NCBI GenBank assembly: GCA_035565775.1
Contig: DATMRW010000007.1
Span: forward strand, 62,001 to 126,000
DNA from: PRO6 sp035565775
Lineage (GTDB): Bacteria; Pseudomonadota; Alphaproteobacteria; Rhizobiales; Xanthobacteraceae
Length of the DNA: 64,000 bases
Reading direction: 5' to 3'
Shown here: piece by piece, positions 25,913 to 34,704 of the stretch
How positions within the stretch are numbered: the first letter of the stretch is position 1
How the letters are laid out: each line of letters starts with the position of its first letter
The notes under the pieces: generated by a model
The model's database searches: none
The model's input: the letters and a program-made list of their open reading frames with translations, nothing else
Told to the model about the DNA's origin: nothing
Made by a program: the position numbers and the translations under genes

Positions 25913-27022
25913 TTGGTGCCATTTCTTGATTTAAAGCGACAATATCAAAACATTAAAAATGAAATGGACGCCGCGATCGGGCAGGTCATCGAAAGCAGCC
26001 ATTTCGTGCTCGGCCCCGATGTCTCCGCGTTTGAGGAGAGGTTCGCGCCGTTCTGCGAGGCCAGGCATTGCATCGCGGTCAACAGCGGAACGTCCGCGCT
26101 GCACCTTGCGCTGCTCGCCGCCGATATTGGTCCGGGCGACGAAGTGATCACCGTCTCGCTGACTTTCGTGGCGACCACCGCCGCCATCCTCTACAGCGGC
26201 GCAAGGCCGGTGTTCATTGACGTCGATCCGGCGACATGGACGATGGATCCCGGCCTCATCGAGGCGGCGATCACGCCACGCACCAAGGCGATCATTCCGG
26301 TCCATCTTCATGGTCTGATGGCGGACATGGATCCGATCATGGAGATTGCGGAGCGGCACGGGCTCATCGTGATCGAAGATGCGGCGCAAGCGCATGGCGC
26401 CGAATACAAGGGCCGCCGCGCCGGTTCGATCGGCCAGCTTGGCTGTTTCAGTTTCTATCCCGGCAAAAACCTTGGCGCATTCGGCGAGGGCGGCGCTGTC
26501 GTCACGTCGGACGATCACCTCGCCCGCAAGATCGCAATGTTGCGCGACTGGGGGCAGGAGGCGAAGTATCGACATGTTATGCTGGGCTACAACTACCGGA
26601 TGGATGGCATTCAGGGCGCCGTGCTGAATGTGAAGATGAACTATATCGATGCCTGGACGGAGGCGAGGCGCGCGGTTGCGGCGAAGTATGACGAACTGCT
26701 GAAAGGGCTGCCGCTGATACTGCCGTCGCATCCGACTGAACGCCGTCATGTCTACCACGTCTATGCGGTCGCATCGCCCCATCGCGATGAGCTGATCGAC
26801 GCGCTGAAGGCCGCCGACATCGCAACCGGCATTCATTATCCGGTGCCGGTCCATCTTCAGCCGGCCTATTCCGATCTCGGCTCCAGCGCCGGCGATCTGC
26901 CGATCACCGAGCGGCTGACCTCGCAATTCCTTTCGCTGCCGATCTATCCCGAAATGACCGACGATCAGATCAGCGAGGTGGCCACGGCGGTCCGCGCGGC
27001 GATGGCCGCGGAGGCTGCGTGA
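25913..27022 (+). CDS. DegT/DnrJ/EryC1/StrS aminotransferase, WbpE/WlbC-like
   Basis: A 369-residue PLP-dependent nucleotide-sugar aminotransferase. The N-terminus VPFLDLKRQYQNIKNEMDAA is characteristic; AVNSGTSALHLALLAADIGP, EDAAQAHGAEYKG and CFSFYPGKNLGAFGEGGAVV with the PLP-binding Lys follow. In the WbpB/E/D pathway this enzyme transfers an amino group to C3. TTG at 25913 is preferred as start because AGAGG lies seven bases upstream; the next codon, GTG, is an alternative. The promoter side holds AATTAAAT at 25872-25879. Confidence 0.92.
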   Translation: MVPFLDLKRQYQNIKNEMDAAIGQVIESSHFVLGPDVSAFEERFAPFCEARHCIAVNSGTSALHLALLAADIGPGDEVITVSLTFVATTAAILYSGARPVFIDVDPATWTMDPGLIEAAITPRTKAIIPVHLHGLMADMDPIMEIAERHGLIVIEDAAQAHGAEYKGRRAGSIGQLGCFSFYPGKNLGAFGEGGAVVTSDDHLARKIAMLRDWGQEAKYRHVMLGYNYRMDGIQGAVLNVKMNYIDAWTEARRAVAAKYDELLKGLPLILPSHPTERRHVYHVYAVASPHRDELIDALKAADIATGIHYPVPVHLQPAYSDLGSSAGDLPITERLTSQFLSLPIYPEMTDDQISEVATAVRAAMAAEAA

Positions 27023-27076
27023 TCATGCGCAGCCGCAGAAATCCATGAGGCAGAGACGACAGTCCGGGAGACACCA

Positions 27077-28075
27077 ATGGCTGATCTCAAAGGCAAGCGT
27101 GTATTCGTAACGGGGGGCGCCGGCTTCATCGGCTCCCATATTGTCGATCTTTTGTGCGACGAGGATTGCCGGGAGATCGTCGCTCTCGACAATATGGTGC
27201 GCGGACGGCCGGAAAATCTGCGGGATGCGCTGTCGCGCGGGCCGGTGCGATTGATCGAAGGCGATATCTGCGATCGCGCGCTGATGGGGCGTCTCGTCAG
27301 ATCATCGGACATCATTTTCCATCAGGCGGCGCTGCGCATCACGCATTGCGCTGCCGAGCCGCGGCTGGCGATGGATGTGATGGTTCGCGCTGTCTACGAG
27401 CTTCTCGACCTGTGCGTCGAGCACAAGGTCGAAAAGCTGATCGCAGCGTCATCGGCCTCCGTCTATGGCCTTGCGGAGAAATTCCCGATCGAGGAGACGC
27501 AGCATCCTTACGACAACCGCACGCTCTATGGCGCCGCAAAGGCTTTCAACGAAGCGCTGTTCCGCAATTTCAAGGATATGTACGGCCTCGACTACGTCGC
27601 GTTCCGTTACTTCAATGTCTACGGCAACCGGATGGATATCCACGGTCGTTACACCGAGGTGCTGATCCGCTGGATGGAGCGCATCGAAGCCGGGCTGCCG
27701 CCGATCATTTTTGGGGACGGCAAGCAGACGATGGATTTCGTCCATGTCCGCGATGTCGCCCGCGCGAACATTCTCGGGGCAAAGTCGCCGGTGACTGACG
27801 AGGTATTTAATGTTGGGGTCGGGGCTGAGACCAGCCTTGTGGAATTGGCGCAGGCGCTCGCGATCGCGATGGGGCGCAGCGACCTGCAGCCCGAATTTGC
27901 GGCGGAGCGCGCCGTGAATCCCGTGTCGCGGCGGCTGGCTTCGACCGAGAAGGCCGAGCGGCTTCTCGGCTTCCATGCCGAGATCCCGCTGCTCGAAGGG
28001 TTGCGCGAGCTTGTCGCGTGGTGGCGCGCTCAGCGTGCGCCCGCGGAGCAGGTTCAACAGGCCATCGCATCATGA
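27077..28075 (+). CDS. NAD-dependent nucleotide-sugar epimerase/dehydratase (extended SDR)
   Basis: A 332-residue extended short-chain dehydrogenase. The NAD-binding motif is VFVTGGAGFIGSHIVDLL, the catalytic Ser region ASSASVYG and the YxxxK motif TLYGAAKAFNEA (residues about 150-160) are present, and FRYFNVYGNRMD and GDGKQTMDFVHVRDVARA complete the GalE/WbpP-like pattern. Substrate could be UDP-GlcNAc (4-epimerisation) or another NDP-sugar. Its stop overlaps the start of a second aminotransferase (ATGA), so the two probably act in sequence, for example 4-keto formation followed by 4-amination. Confidence 0.9.
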   Translation: MADLKGKRVFVTGGAGFIGSHIVDLLCDEDCREIVALDNMVRGRPENLRDALSRGPVRLIEGDICDRALMGRLVRSSDIIFHQAALRITHCAAEPRLAMDVMVRAVYELLDLCVEHKVEKLIAASSASVYGLAEKFPIEETQHPYDNRTLYGAAKAFNEALFRNFKDMYGLDYVAFRYFNVYGNRMDIHGRYTEVLIRWMERIEAGLPPIIFGDGKQTMDFVHVRDVARANILGAKSPVTDEVFNVGVGAETSLVELAQALAIAMGRSDLQPEFAAERAVNPVSRRLASTEKAERLLGFHAEIPLLEGLRELVAWWRAQRAPAEQVQQAIAS

Positions 28076-29211
28076 TCCCGATCGCGCTGCCGTTGCTCGG
28101 TGAGGAAGAGGCCTCTGCCGCCTATAATGCGGTGCGTACGGGCTGGGTGTCGCAAGGCCCGCAAGTTGCGGCGTTCGAACGTCAGTTCGCGGATCGGGTC
28201 GGTGCGCCTTACGCTTGCGCGGTATCGAACTGCACGACCGCGCTGCATCTGGCGTTGCTTGCGCTCGGCATCGGGCCGGGCGACGAGGTGATCACCGCAA
28301 GCCATTCCTTCATCGCGACCGCAAACTGCATCCGCTATTGCGGCGCGATGCCGGTCTTCGTCGATATCGACCCGGCCACCTATACGATTGATCCTGCGCG
28401 CGCCGCCGAGGCGATCACGCCCCGCACCCGCGCGATCCTCGCAGTCCATCAGATGGGCATGCCGTGCGACTTGAATGCGCTGCTGTCGCTTGCGGAGGAC
28501 CATGGTCTTCACTTGATCGAAGATGCAGCCTGCGCCGCCGGAAGCGAATATCGGCATGGCAACGAATGGCAGACGATCGGCCGCCCGCACGGGACGGTGG
28601 CCTGCTTTTCATTCCATCCGCGCAAGGTGATCACGACCGGCGAGGGCGGGATGCTGACGACCTCCGACCCGAAGCTCGACGCCAAATTTCGGCTATTGCG
28701 CCAGCACGGCATGAGCGTGCCGGACACGGTGCGCCACGGCTCGGCCAGCGTGATCTTCGAGGACTATTCGATCGTCGGCTACAACTATCGCATGACGGAT
28801 ATTCAGGCCGCGGTCGGGCTTGCCCAGCTCAAGCGGCTGCCGGATATCATCGCCAGGCGGCGCGCTGTGGCCGAGCGCTATGCGGAGCTGCTCTCTTCGG
28901 TCGAAGGGATTGTGCTGCCGCAGGAGCCGGCCTGGGCGCGATCGAACTGGCAGAGCTATTGCGTGAGGCTGCCCGATGGCGTTGGCCAGCGCGACATCAT
29001 GCAGAAACTGCTGAACAGAAACATCGCGACGCGCCGCGGCATCATGTGCGCGCATCGAGAGAAACCTTACGCCGCGGCCGTGCGCCGGCATAGCCTGCGC
29101 CAATCGGAAATCGCGCAGGACCGCTCCATTCTGCTGCCGCTATATGCGCAGATGACGGAGCAGGATACGGGATACGTGGCGAACACGCTGCGCAATCTGT
29201 TGCAGGGCTAA
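28072..29211 (+). CDS. DegT/DnrJ/EryC1/StrS aminotransferase (second copy)
   Basis: A 379-residue PLP-dependent sugar aminotransferase. It starts IPIALPLLGEEEASAAYNAV with RTGWVSQGPQVAAFERQFA, closer to C4 aminotransferases of the perosamine synthase/PglE group than to WbpE. AVSNCTTALHLALLALGIGP, EDAACAAGSEY and ACFSFHPRKVITTGEGGML (PLP Lys) are visible. The ATG at 28072 overlaps the epimerase stop. It therefore suggests that the polymer contains a second amino sugar in addition to the 2,3-diamino uronic acid. Confidence 0.91.
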   Translation: MIPIALPLLGEEEASAAYNAVRTGWVSQGPQVAAFERQFADRVGAPYACAVSNCTTALHLALLALGIGPGDEVITASHSFIATANCIRYCGAMPVFVDIDPATYTIDPARAAEAITPRTRAILAVHQMGMPCDLNALLSLAEDHGLHLIEDAACAAGSEYRHGNEWQTIGRPHGTVACFSFHPRKVITTGEGGMLTTSDPKLDAKFRLLRQHGMSVPDTVRHGSASVIFEDYSIVGYNYRMTDIQAAVGLAQLKRLPDIIARRRAVAERYAELLSSVEGIVLPQEPAWARSNWQSYCVRLPDGVGQRDIMQKLLNRNIATRRGIMCAHREKPYAAAVRRHSLRQSEIAQDRSILLPLYAQMTEQDTGYVANTLRNLLQG

Positions 29212-29280
29212 CTGCAAGGCAAGCGAATCCGTTGCTTGAGTCGGACCCGAAGCGCCGCAGGCAGAGACGAGCGGAAGCAA

Positions 29281-30306
29281 ATGAGCGCAATCGATATTGT
29301 CGTTCCCTGCTACAACTACAGTCACTTTCTCGAAGACTGCGTTGGCAGCATTTTGACGCAGTCGGTGACGGACTTGCGCGTGTTGATCATCGACGATGCG
29401 TCGAGGGACAATTCCGTGGCGGTGGCGAGGCGATTGGCTCTCGCCGATCCGCGCGTCACGGTGGTCGCCCATGCCAGGAACAAGGGCCACATCGCCACGT
29501 TCAATTCGGGAATCGCTTGGGCCAACGGAAAGTATTTTCTGCTGATCTCGGCGGATGATGTTCTGGCGCCGGGCGCACTCGAGCGCGCGATCAAGCTGAT
29601 GGATGAACACCCGGAAATCGTGCTCACCTACGGCGATATCGAAACCTGGCGCGAAGGCGATCCGCGACCGGCGATCAAGGCCGATGCGCCGTTGGAATGG
29701 AGCCGCACTGATCTGATCGGGGCGATGTGCCGCACGGCCACCAATTTCGTTTCGACGCCAACGGCGATCGTCCGCGGCGTGGTGCAGAAGGCGGTTGGTG
29801 GTTACAACCCGACGCTGCCGCACACCGCGGATCTTGAGATGTGGCTTCGCTTGGCTTCCCATGGAGAGGTTGCCTATATCCGCAATGTCCAGGCGATCTA
29901 TCGCAGGCATGGCGACGCAATGTCGAACCCGTATCTGAGCGATGTCCTGCCGGATTATTTGCAGCGGTGGCGAGGGTTTGTGGCGTTCTTCGATCGCGCC
30001 GATAGTAGCGACCCGCGCATGGCGGCATTGCGCCAGAGCACATCGCGCGCGCTGGCCGATCAGGCATTCCGCCACGGCATCGATGAACTGAGGCGTGGCC
30101 GGTTCAGGCAGGCGAAAGCGTTGATCGGATGGGCGATCAAACTTTATCCGCCGATTCGGTTTCATCCGCCCATCGGTGAAGTTTTCCGCATCCCGACAGC
30201 CAAGGGAGTGCGGGCGGCTCTGTCTCGCGTCAGGCATGACGTCGGCGTGCCGAAACAACAGACGCAAGGTTCGTCGGCCTTGGGCGCGACCGAACATATC
30301 GATTGA
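29281..30306 (+). CDS. Family 2 glycosyltransferase
   Basis: A 341-residue GT-A enzyme. Its start is IDIVVPCYNYSHFLEDCVGS, then VLIIDDASRDNSVAVARRLA and YFLLISADDVLAPGALERAI with the DD metal-binding motif near residue 95. The acceptor-side part has HTADLEMWLRLASHGEVAYI. It lies 69 bp after the aminotransferase gene and probably adds one residue of the repeat unit. Confidence 0.92.
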   Translation: MSAIDIVVPCYNYSHFLEDCVGSILTQSVTDLRVLIIDDASRDNSVAVARRLALADPRVTVVAHARNKGHIATFNSGIAWANGKYFLLISADDVLAPGALERAIKLMDEHPEIVLTYGDIETWREGDPRPAIKADAPLEWSRTDLIGAMCRTATNFVSTPTAIVRGVVQKAVGGYNPTLPHTADLEMWLRLASHGEVAYIRNVQAIYRRHGDAMSNPYLSDVLPDYLQRWRGFVAFFDRADSSDPRMAALRQSTSRALADQAFRHGIDELRRGRFRQAKALIGWAIKLYPPIRFHPPIGEVFRIPTAKGVRAALSRVRHDVGVPKQQTQGSSALGATEHID

Positions 30307-30357
30307 TCTCGGTATTAGTTCTGCTCTCGACCGTTCGACAGGGGGAATGCTTTTCGC

Positions 30358-31398
30358 ATGACAGTGGCAGCCAACATCATGGATATCAAAGGCGCTGGCC
30401 TTCAATCGCCGTCCATGACGATCGTCCTGTGCATCGAATCCGGAGTGCTCGAAAAGCTATCCTTGCGGATGGTGGAAAGCTTGCGGCGCTTCGGCGGCCG
30501 GTTCGCGAATGTCGAGGTGGTCGCGGTCACGCCGCGGATTTCGCCGCCGCTTGCGCGCAGCACTAGCCGGCGGATGGCGGAGCTCGGGATTGTTCATCTG
30601 CAGGTCCGGCCGAAGAGCGGCTATGCCTGGCATCACTATGTCGGAAAGGTCGAGGCCATCGCGGCGGTCGAAGCGCGAGCGACGACCGACGAGATCTGCT
30701 GGGTGGACAGCGATATTCTGTTCCTCAACGAGCCTGACGGACTTGAGCTTGGGCCGCATGCGGATTTCGCCGCCGCCGCCTCGGACACAGGCGTCATCGG
30801 CTCGCACGGCCCTTCGGATCCGAACGATCCGTTCTGGCAGCGCGCCGCCGCTGAGATCGGCCTCAAGATCGATGATCTGCCGTGGCTGACGACGAATGAT
30901 GGTCACCACATCCGCTTCTACTGGAATGCCGGTTTCTTCGTTTATCGCCGTAAGACCGGATTCGGCCGGGTTTTTCTTGAGCTTTTAAGGAAACTGCTCG
31001 ACGACCATGTCGCCAGCACGCATTCGCAGGTCCATCTTCTCGATCAGGTTGTGCTGGGGCTGACCGTGCTCAAGATGGGTCTGGCCTGGAAGGCTTTGCC
31101 CGTGGCGTTGAACCATCCGGTCGGAGGCGATCTTATGGATGAATTTGACGCTGAAAAACTGCGCGGCGTTTCCGTGTTGCATTTTCATGATGCGATGGGG
31201 CCGAAGCTATGGCCCCTGCTCATGTCGGTGCTCAAGACCTCTCATCCGATGGCCTATGATTGGCTTGAGCCGCAAGGACCGATCGCCTCACGATGGGATC
31301 TGGCGCGGGTGCAGCGCGAGGCGTTGCGAGCATTTCGAGGGGTGACGCGCCGGATGTACTACGAACGGTCGAACATTCACAGGACGCGGAGACGATGA
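30358..31398 (+). CDS. Probable glycosyltransferase, GT-A-like with DSD motif
   Basis: A 346-residue soluble protein I place with nucleotide-diphospho-sugar transferases on modest evidence. It has a Rossmann-like start (MTIVLCIESGVLEKLSLRMV), a DxD-type motif in EICWVDSDILFLNEP (residues about 118-132), and a conserved-looking RFYWNAGFFVYRRKTGFG typical of GT8-like acceptor loops, then LLDQVVLGLTVLKMGL and VLHFHDAMGPKLW. No family could be confirmed. It follows the GT2 gene by 51 bp on the same strand. Confidence 0.7.
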   Translation: MTVAANIMDIKGAGLQSPSMTIVLCIESGVLEKLSLRMVESLRRFGGRFANVEVVAVTPRISPPLARSTSRRMAELGIVHLQVRPKSGYAWHHYVGKVEAIAAVEARATTDEICWVDSDILFLNEPDGLELGPHADFAAAASDTGVIGSHGPSDPNDPFWQRAAAEIGLKIDDLPWLTTNDGHHIRFYWNAGFFVYRRKTGFGRVFLELLRKLLDDHVASTHSQVHLLDQVVLGLTVLKMGLAWKALPVALNHPVGGDLMDEFDAEKLRGVSVLHFHDAMGPKLWPLLMSVLKTSHPMAYDWLEPQGPIASRWDLARVQREALRAFRGVTRRMYYERSNIHRTRRR

Positions 31399-31434
31399 CG
31401 GCAGACGCAGGTACGTCGTTGCACTTTCCGGGGC

Positions 31435-32199
31435 ATGACAATGCCGCCAGCTTTCGGCATTGACCTCAATCGCGCGAAAACGCTCTGGGGCGCGTGCCGG
31501 CATCGGCTGGCCGAAGAAGGCGTTGTCAAGGCGAGTGGGAGCTGCATCCGGGCGCTGAAGGCGCTGCTCTTTGCACGTCCGCAGCCTGCCGGGCGAAAAG
31601 ATCCTTTCGATGCCGTCCATGGCACCGATACCGATGGCATCGTGCCGCTGTGGAAGCTCCGGATCGACAGCCCGCATATCGACGAGGGGGTGCGCTATCA
31701 GGCATCGGAGCCGGAATTCATCCGGCAAGCGATCGCGGCGCTTCCGCTGCGGTCGGAAGAATTTATCTTCATCGATCTCGGCTCCGGGAAGGGAAGGACG
31801 CTGCTGGTGGCGTCCGAGTTTCCGTTCCGGCAGGTCATCGGCGTCGAATTCTCGCGCGAACTTCACGAGGTGGCTGTTGCCAACATTGAAACGGCGGCTC
31901 GTGCGAACCGGCCGTGCCGCGATGTACGCTCCATCTGCGCGGATGCCGCATTATATGATTTTCCGCGCGAGGATACGGTGCTGTATCTCTACAATCCGTT
32001 CGGCAAGCCGGTGCTTCGCAAGGTCATCGAACGGTTGCTGGTATCGCTGAAGGCGGCTCCGCGGCGCATCTTCATCATCTACAGCAATCCGGTTCAGGCA
32101 AGGCTGTTCGATGAACTCGATCGGTTTGAGCGATTGGATCTTCCCGTCGAGGCCGCGATCTATCGCAGCGTCGATCAGCCCGGCATCAGATCAGTTTAG
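31435..32199 (+). CDS. Class I SAM-dependent methyltransferase
   Basis: A 254-residue protein. The SAM-binding motif I is FIFIDLGSGKGRTLLVASEF (residues about 102-121), followed by motif II GVEFSRELHEVAVANIE and the acidic/aromatic segment VLYLYNPFGKP in the motif IV position. A polar N-terminus of about 60 residues lacks family features. It may methylate a sugar or lipid-linked intermediate. Its 3' end overlaps the convergent beta-helix gene by 9 bp. Confidence 0.85.
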   Translation: MTMPPAFGIDLNRAKTLWGACRHRLAEEGVVKASGSCIRALKALLFARPQPAGRKDPFDAVHGTDTDGIVPLWKLRIDSPHIDEGVRYQASEPEFIRQAIAALPLRSEEFIFIDLGSGKGRTLLVASEFPFRQVIGVEFSRELHEVAVANIETAARANRPCRDVRSICADAALYDFPREDTVLYLYNPFGKPVLRKVIERLLVSLKAAPRRIFIIYSNPVQARLFDELDRFERLDLPVEAAIYRSVDQPGIRSV

Positions 32200-33177
32200 C
32201 TTGTCTTTGGGCTGTGCGGACCCGCTGCGCATGTTGACATTGTTACGCACGCTGGCCTTGTTGCGGTTTTCGAAGTGCTGCTTGACCGGATAGAGGAAAC
32301 CGTAGCCGCGGGAGTCGAAATAGTTGTTGTGGATCTGGATGGTGCCAGTGAGGTAGCCGAGGTCGAGCGAAGTGAAATAGCTCACCGTGCCGATCATCGT
32401 GTTGAAGGCAATCTCGCCGTCGGATACAAATTCGGTCATCAGGCCCTGGGTCGTGCCGCCGTTCTGCAGCGTGGTGTTGTGGATGATGCTGACACTGAAG
32501 GGGCCGCCCGCAAGCTGGGTGTAGTCGCCATGCGCGCCGGGCGACATGCCGCCTTGTTCGATAAGATTGTTGCGGACGATCACGCGGCTGTTCTGGCCGC
32601 CATCGATCTGCTGGATCATGTCGCCGCCGGCATTCTTTAGCCAGCAATATTCGACGGTGAAGCTGTTGCCGCGATAGGAGATCAGGCCACCCCACCCGAC
32701 ATCACGATTGTTTCCCTCGATGGTCGAGCGGGACACGATCAGATCGGCCGCTGCGGCCGAGGAGATAATCGGAGTGAGGCCGTTGGCCCCGATAGCGAAG
32801 CTGGAGTTGGCAATCCGTGTGCGCGCGCCCTGCACAAAAATCTGCCAGCCGCCGTCGCGGGCAAAGTCATAGCCGTCGAGCGTCACATCGCTGCCGTTGA
32901 CGGTGACGATGCGCTTGGCGCGGTCCAAGGCTATGCCGGGCATCGCGATCGTTGCCGGATCTTTCAAGGCGAGCTGCGGATCGACGCCGACGCAGTAGTC
33001 GACGCCGGCCACGGGCCAGTTCGGGCGGATGCGATAGTCCTGCAGTAGGCCGGCGTGCGGCGGCGTGCAGGCGGCTTCGGAAGCTGCGGCTTTGCGCGGT
33101 GCGCCGGCTGCTGCCGGTGCGAACAATGACAGCGCGAGGAACGCGGCTTGAACGGTGCTGAGCCAGCGGGATTTCAT
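32191..33177 (-). CDS. Sec-exported right-handed beta-helix protein, paralogue of the type I secretion substrate
   Basis: A 328-residue protein with a Sec signal peptide (basic MKSRW, hydrophobic core, likely cleavage after AAAGA near residue 26). The rest is a parallel beta-helix: VTVNGSDVTLDGYDFARDGG, RVIVRNNLIEQGGM and IQIHNNYFDSRGYGF are rungs. Conserved blocks DMIQQIDGG and GAHGDYTQLAGGP recur in the N-terminal domain of the protein at 39538-42279; in residues about 165-280 the two look about 80 percent identical by eye. The fold is shared by polysaccharide lyases, epimerases and adhesins. The start overlaps the polymerase stop (ATGA), coupling it to polymer assembly; a periplasmic polymer-modifying role is inferred. 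Confidence 0.88.
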   Translation of the reverse strand: MKSRWLSTVQAAFLALSLFAPAAAGAPRKAAASEAACTPPHAGLLQDYRIRPNWPVAGVDYCVGVDPQLALKDPATIAMPGIALDRAKRIVTVNGSDVTLDGYDFARDGGWQIFVQGARTRIANSSFAIGANGLTPIISSAAAADLIVSRSTIEGNNRDVGWGGLISYRGNSFTVEYCWLKNAGGDMIQQIDGGQNSRVIVRNNLIEQGGMSPGAHGDYTQLAGGPFSVSIIHNTTLQNGGTTQGLMTEFVSDGEIAFNTMIGTVSYFTSLDLGYLTGTIQIHNNYFDSRGYGFLYPVKQHFENRNKASVRNNVNMRSGSAQPKDKLN

Positions 33178-34556
33178 CGCAGTGGCCCGATGACCCTGAA
33201 CCGGCGGGGCAGCTGGTTCGGTCTGGGAAGCTCGGAAGACATTGCGCCCTGGCGCGCCATGCGCGCTTCGCGCCGCGCGGCGGGTGCGGGCCGCCTGCTC
33301 CACGCGAACGCTTCCTGAAATGAGGCGCGAATGCCGAGGCAGAGGCCCCAGAAGATCCAAATGTTGTTCCAGTAGTGAACGGTGAGGCCGGCGAACATGA
33401 ACACCACGATTGCGGCGGTGAACCCGGTGCGCAGGCTGATCACCCGCGGGTCGGAGACGTTTGCGCCGCTTTTCGCTCGCACCGGCATGACGGCGGCGAA
33501 ACATGCGAGCACGATGGCGATCACCACAGGCCAGCCAAAGCGCAGGGCCAAGGTCAGCCAGACGCTGTCGACCGATGCATTGCTGAAAAAGTCTTCAGCC
33601 TTGCCATAAGTCTCGAAGCCGTAGCCGAAATAGGGGGATTGGCCGATGTAATACAGCGCGCTGTCCCAGGTCGCGACGCGAAAATAGCCGGTGGAGGGGT
33701 CGAAGGTGAGGTTCGACACGATCCAGGAGATCGGCTTGTTCGTGATCAGGATGACCAGCGTCAGCATCGAAGCCAGCCCGATCACCAATGCCTTCCAGCG
33801 GGGCGAGATGTTGTGCAGCAGTCGATCATAGACGAAGGTGAAAATGACGATGATGAAAGAGATGAGGGGGGCAGACGACACCGCGAGAACGCAGCCCCCG
33901 AGACAGCCCGCCGCGAGCACCAGGCGGCGCGGCTGCATGAACAGGAACAGCGCTCCGGCCACGACGCAAAAGGTTCCGTAGAGGATCGGGTGGGGAAAGG
34001 TCGAGAAGGCGCGCACTAGGCCCGAGCGATACTCAGGCTCGAGCAGCGGCAGCCCCCACAGACTTGCGATGATGTTGTTCGTGACGATGCTTTGCGTGAG
34101 ATGTTCGAGCGCCGCCAGCGCGACGATGACGATCGCGATCGGCCCAAGAATGCGCACGAAGGAAAATTGTGCGGCGGGAGTGATGTAGAAGGCTCGCCCG
34201 ATGAAGTAGGCACCGCCGAATTCGAGAACCAGCGCGGCGGCGGATGTCCATGATGCCGGGTCGGCCTGCAGGATGGCCACCATCATCCAGACCGAGGCCA
34301 CGGCGACAAAGACATCGGCGAGCACGAGGTGCCTGTTATGCCGAAACTGCAATAATGCCGGCGCCAGCAGCAGAATGATTGCGATCCGGCCGGGGATGAG
34401 TTTGGCATCGCCGACATAGATCGTCATCGTCGCCGGCATGAACACAGCGATCAGCAAAAACCACGTGACTGCCGTGTGCGTGGCATCGCGGGCGGCAATT
34501 TGCCGGGTCACTGCTAGCGATGGCCGGGAAAATGTCTGCTGGCGGGGCGGCCCCAT
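33174..34556 (-). CDS. O-antigen/exopolysaccharide polymerase (Wzy-like)
   Basis: A 460-residue integral membrane protein with about eleven hydrophobic segments and a large periplasmic loop near residues 275-320 (SNLTFDPSTGYFRVATWDSA and YYIGQSPYFGYGFETYGKAE), as in O-antigen ligase/polymerase family members. The C-terminal tail of about 45 residues is Arg/Pro-rich and cytoplasmic by charge. It should polymerise lipid-linked repeat units. Overlap with the downstream beta-helix gene shows a two-gene operon. WaaL-type ligase activity cannot be excluded, but the locus otherwise lacks a polymerase. Confidence 0.85.
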   Translation of the reverse strand: MGPPRQQTFSRPSLAVTRQIAARDATHTAVTWFLLIAVFMPATMTIYVGDAKLIPGRIAIILLLAPALLQFRHNRHLVLADVFVAVASVWMMVAILQADPASWTSAAALVLEFGGAYFIGRAFYITPAAQFSFVRILGPIAIVIVALAALEHLTQSIVTNNIIASLWGLPLLEPEYRSGLVRAFSTFPHPILYGTFCVVAGALFLFMQPRRLVLAAGCLGGCVLAVSSAPLISFIIVIFTFVYDRLLHNISPRWKALVIGLASMLTLVILITNKPISWIVSNLTFDPSTGYFRVATWDSALYYIGQSPYFGYGFETYGKAEDFFSNASVDSVWLTLALRFGWPVVIAIVLACFAAVMPVRAKSGANVSDPRVISLRTGFTAAIVVFMFAGLTVHYWNNIWIFWGLCLGIRASFQEAFAWSRRPAPAARREARMARQGAMSSELPRPNQLPRRFRVIGPLR

Positions 34557-34570
34557 ATTTACCTGCGTGG

Positions 34571-34578
34571 AATTAAAT
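34571..34578. repeat. AATTAAAT element in the divergent polymerase / glycosyltransferase promoter
   Basis: One of several exact copies of AATTAAAT (or its complement) in gaps of the polysaccharide locus; others are at 9401-9408, 9564-9571, 19594-19601 (complement), 25872-25879 and 37831-37838, and one inside a gene at 34866-34873. The surrounding 150 bases between 34557 and 34704 are strongly AT-rich. Confidence 0.4.
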
Positions 34579-34704
34579 GAGATATAATGACTGAATTTAT
34601 TATCAGTTTTTTGTGGCGCTGACTATTTGAATTATCTACTGTTCGAGGCATACTGAATAAATTGTGGCCGCCAAGCGGACCGACCCTGATCAAGGCTCAC
34701 CCGC

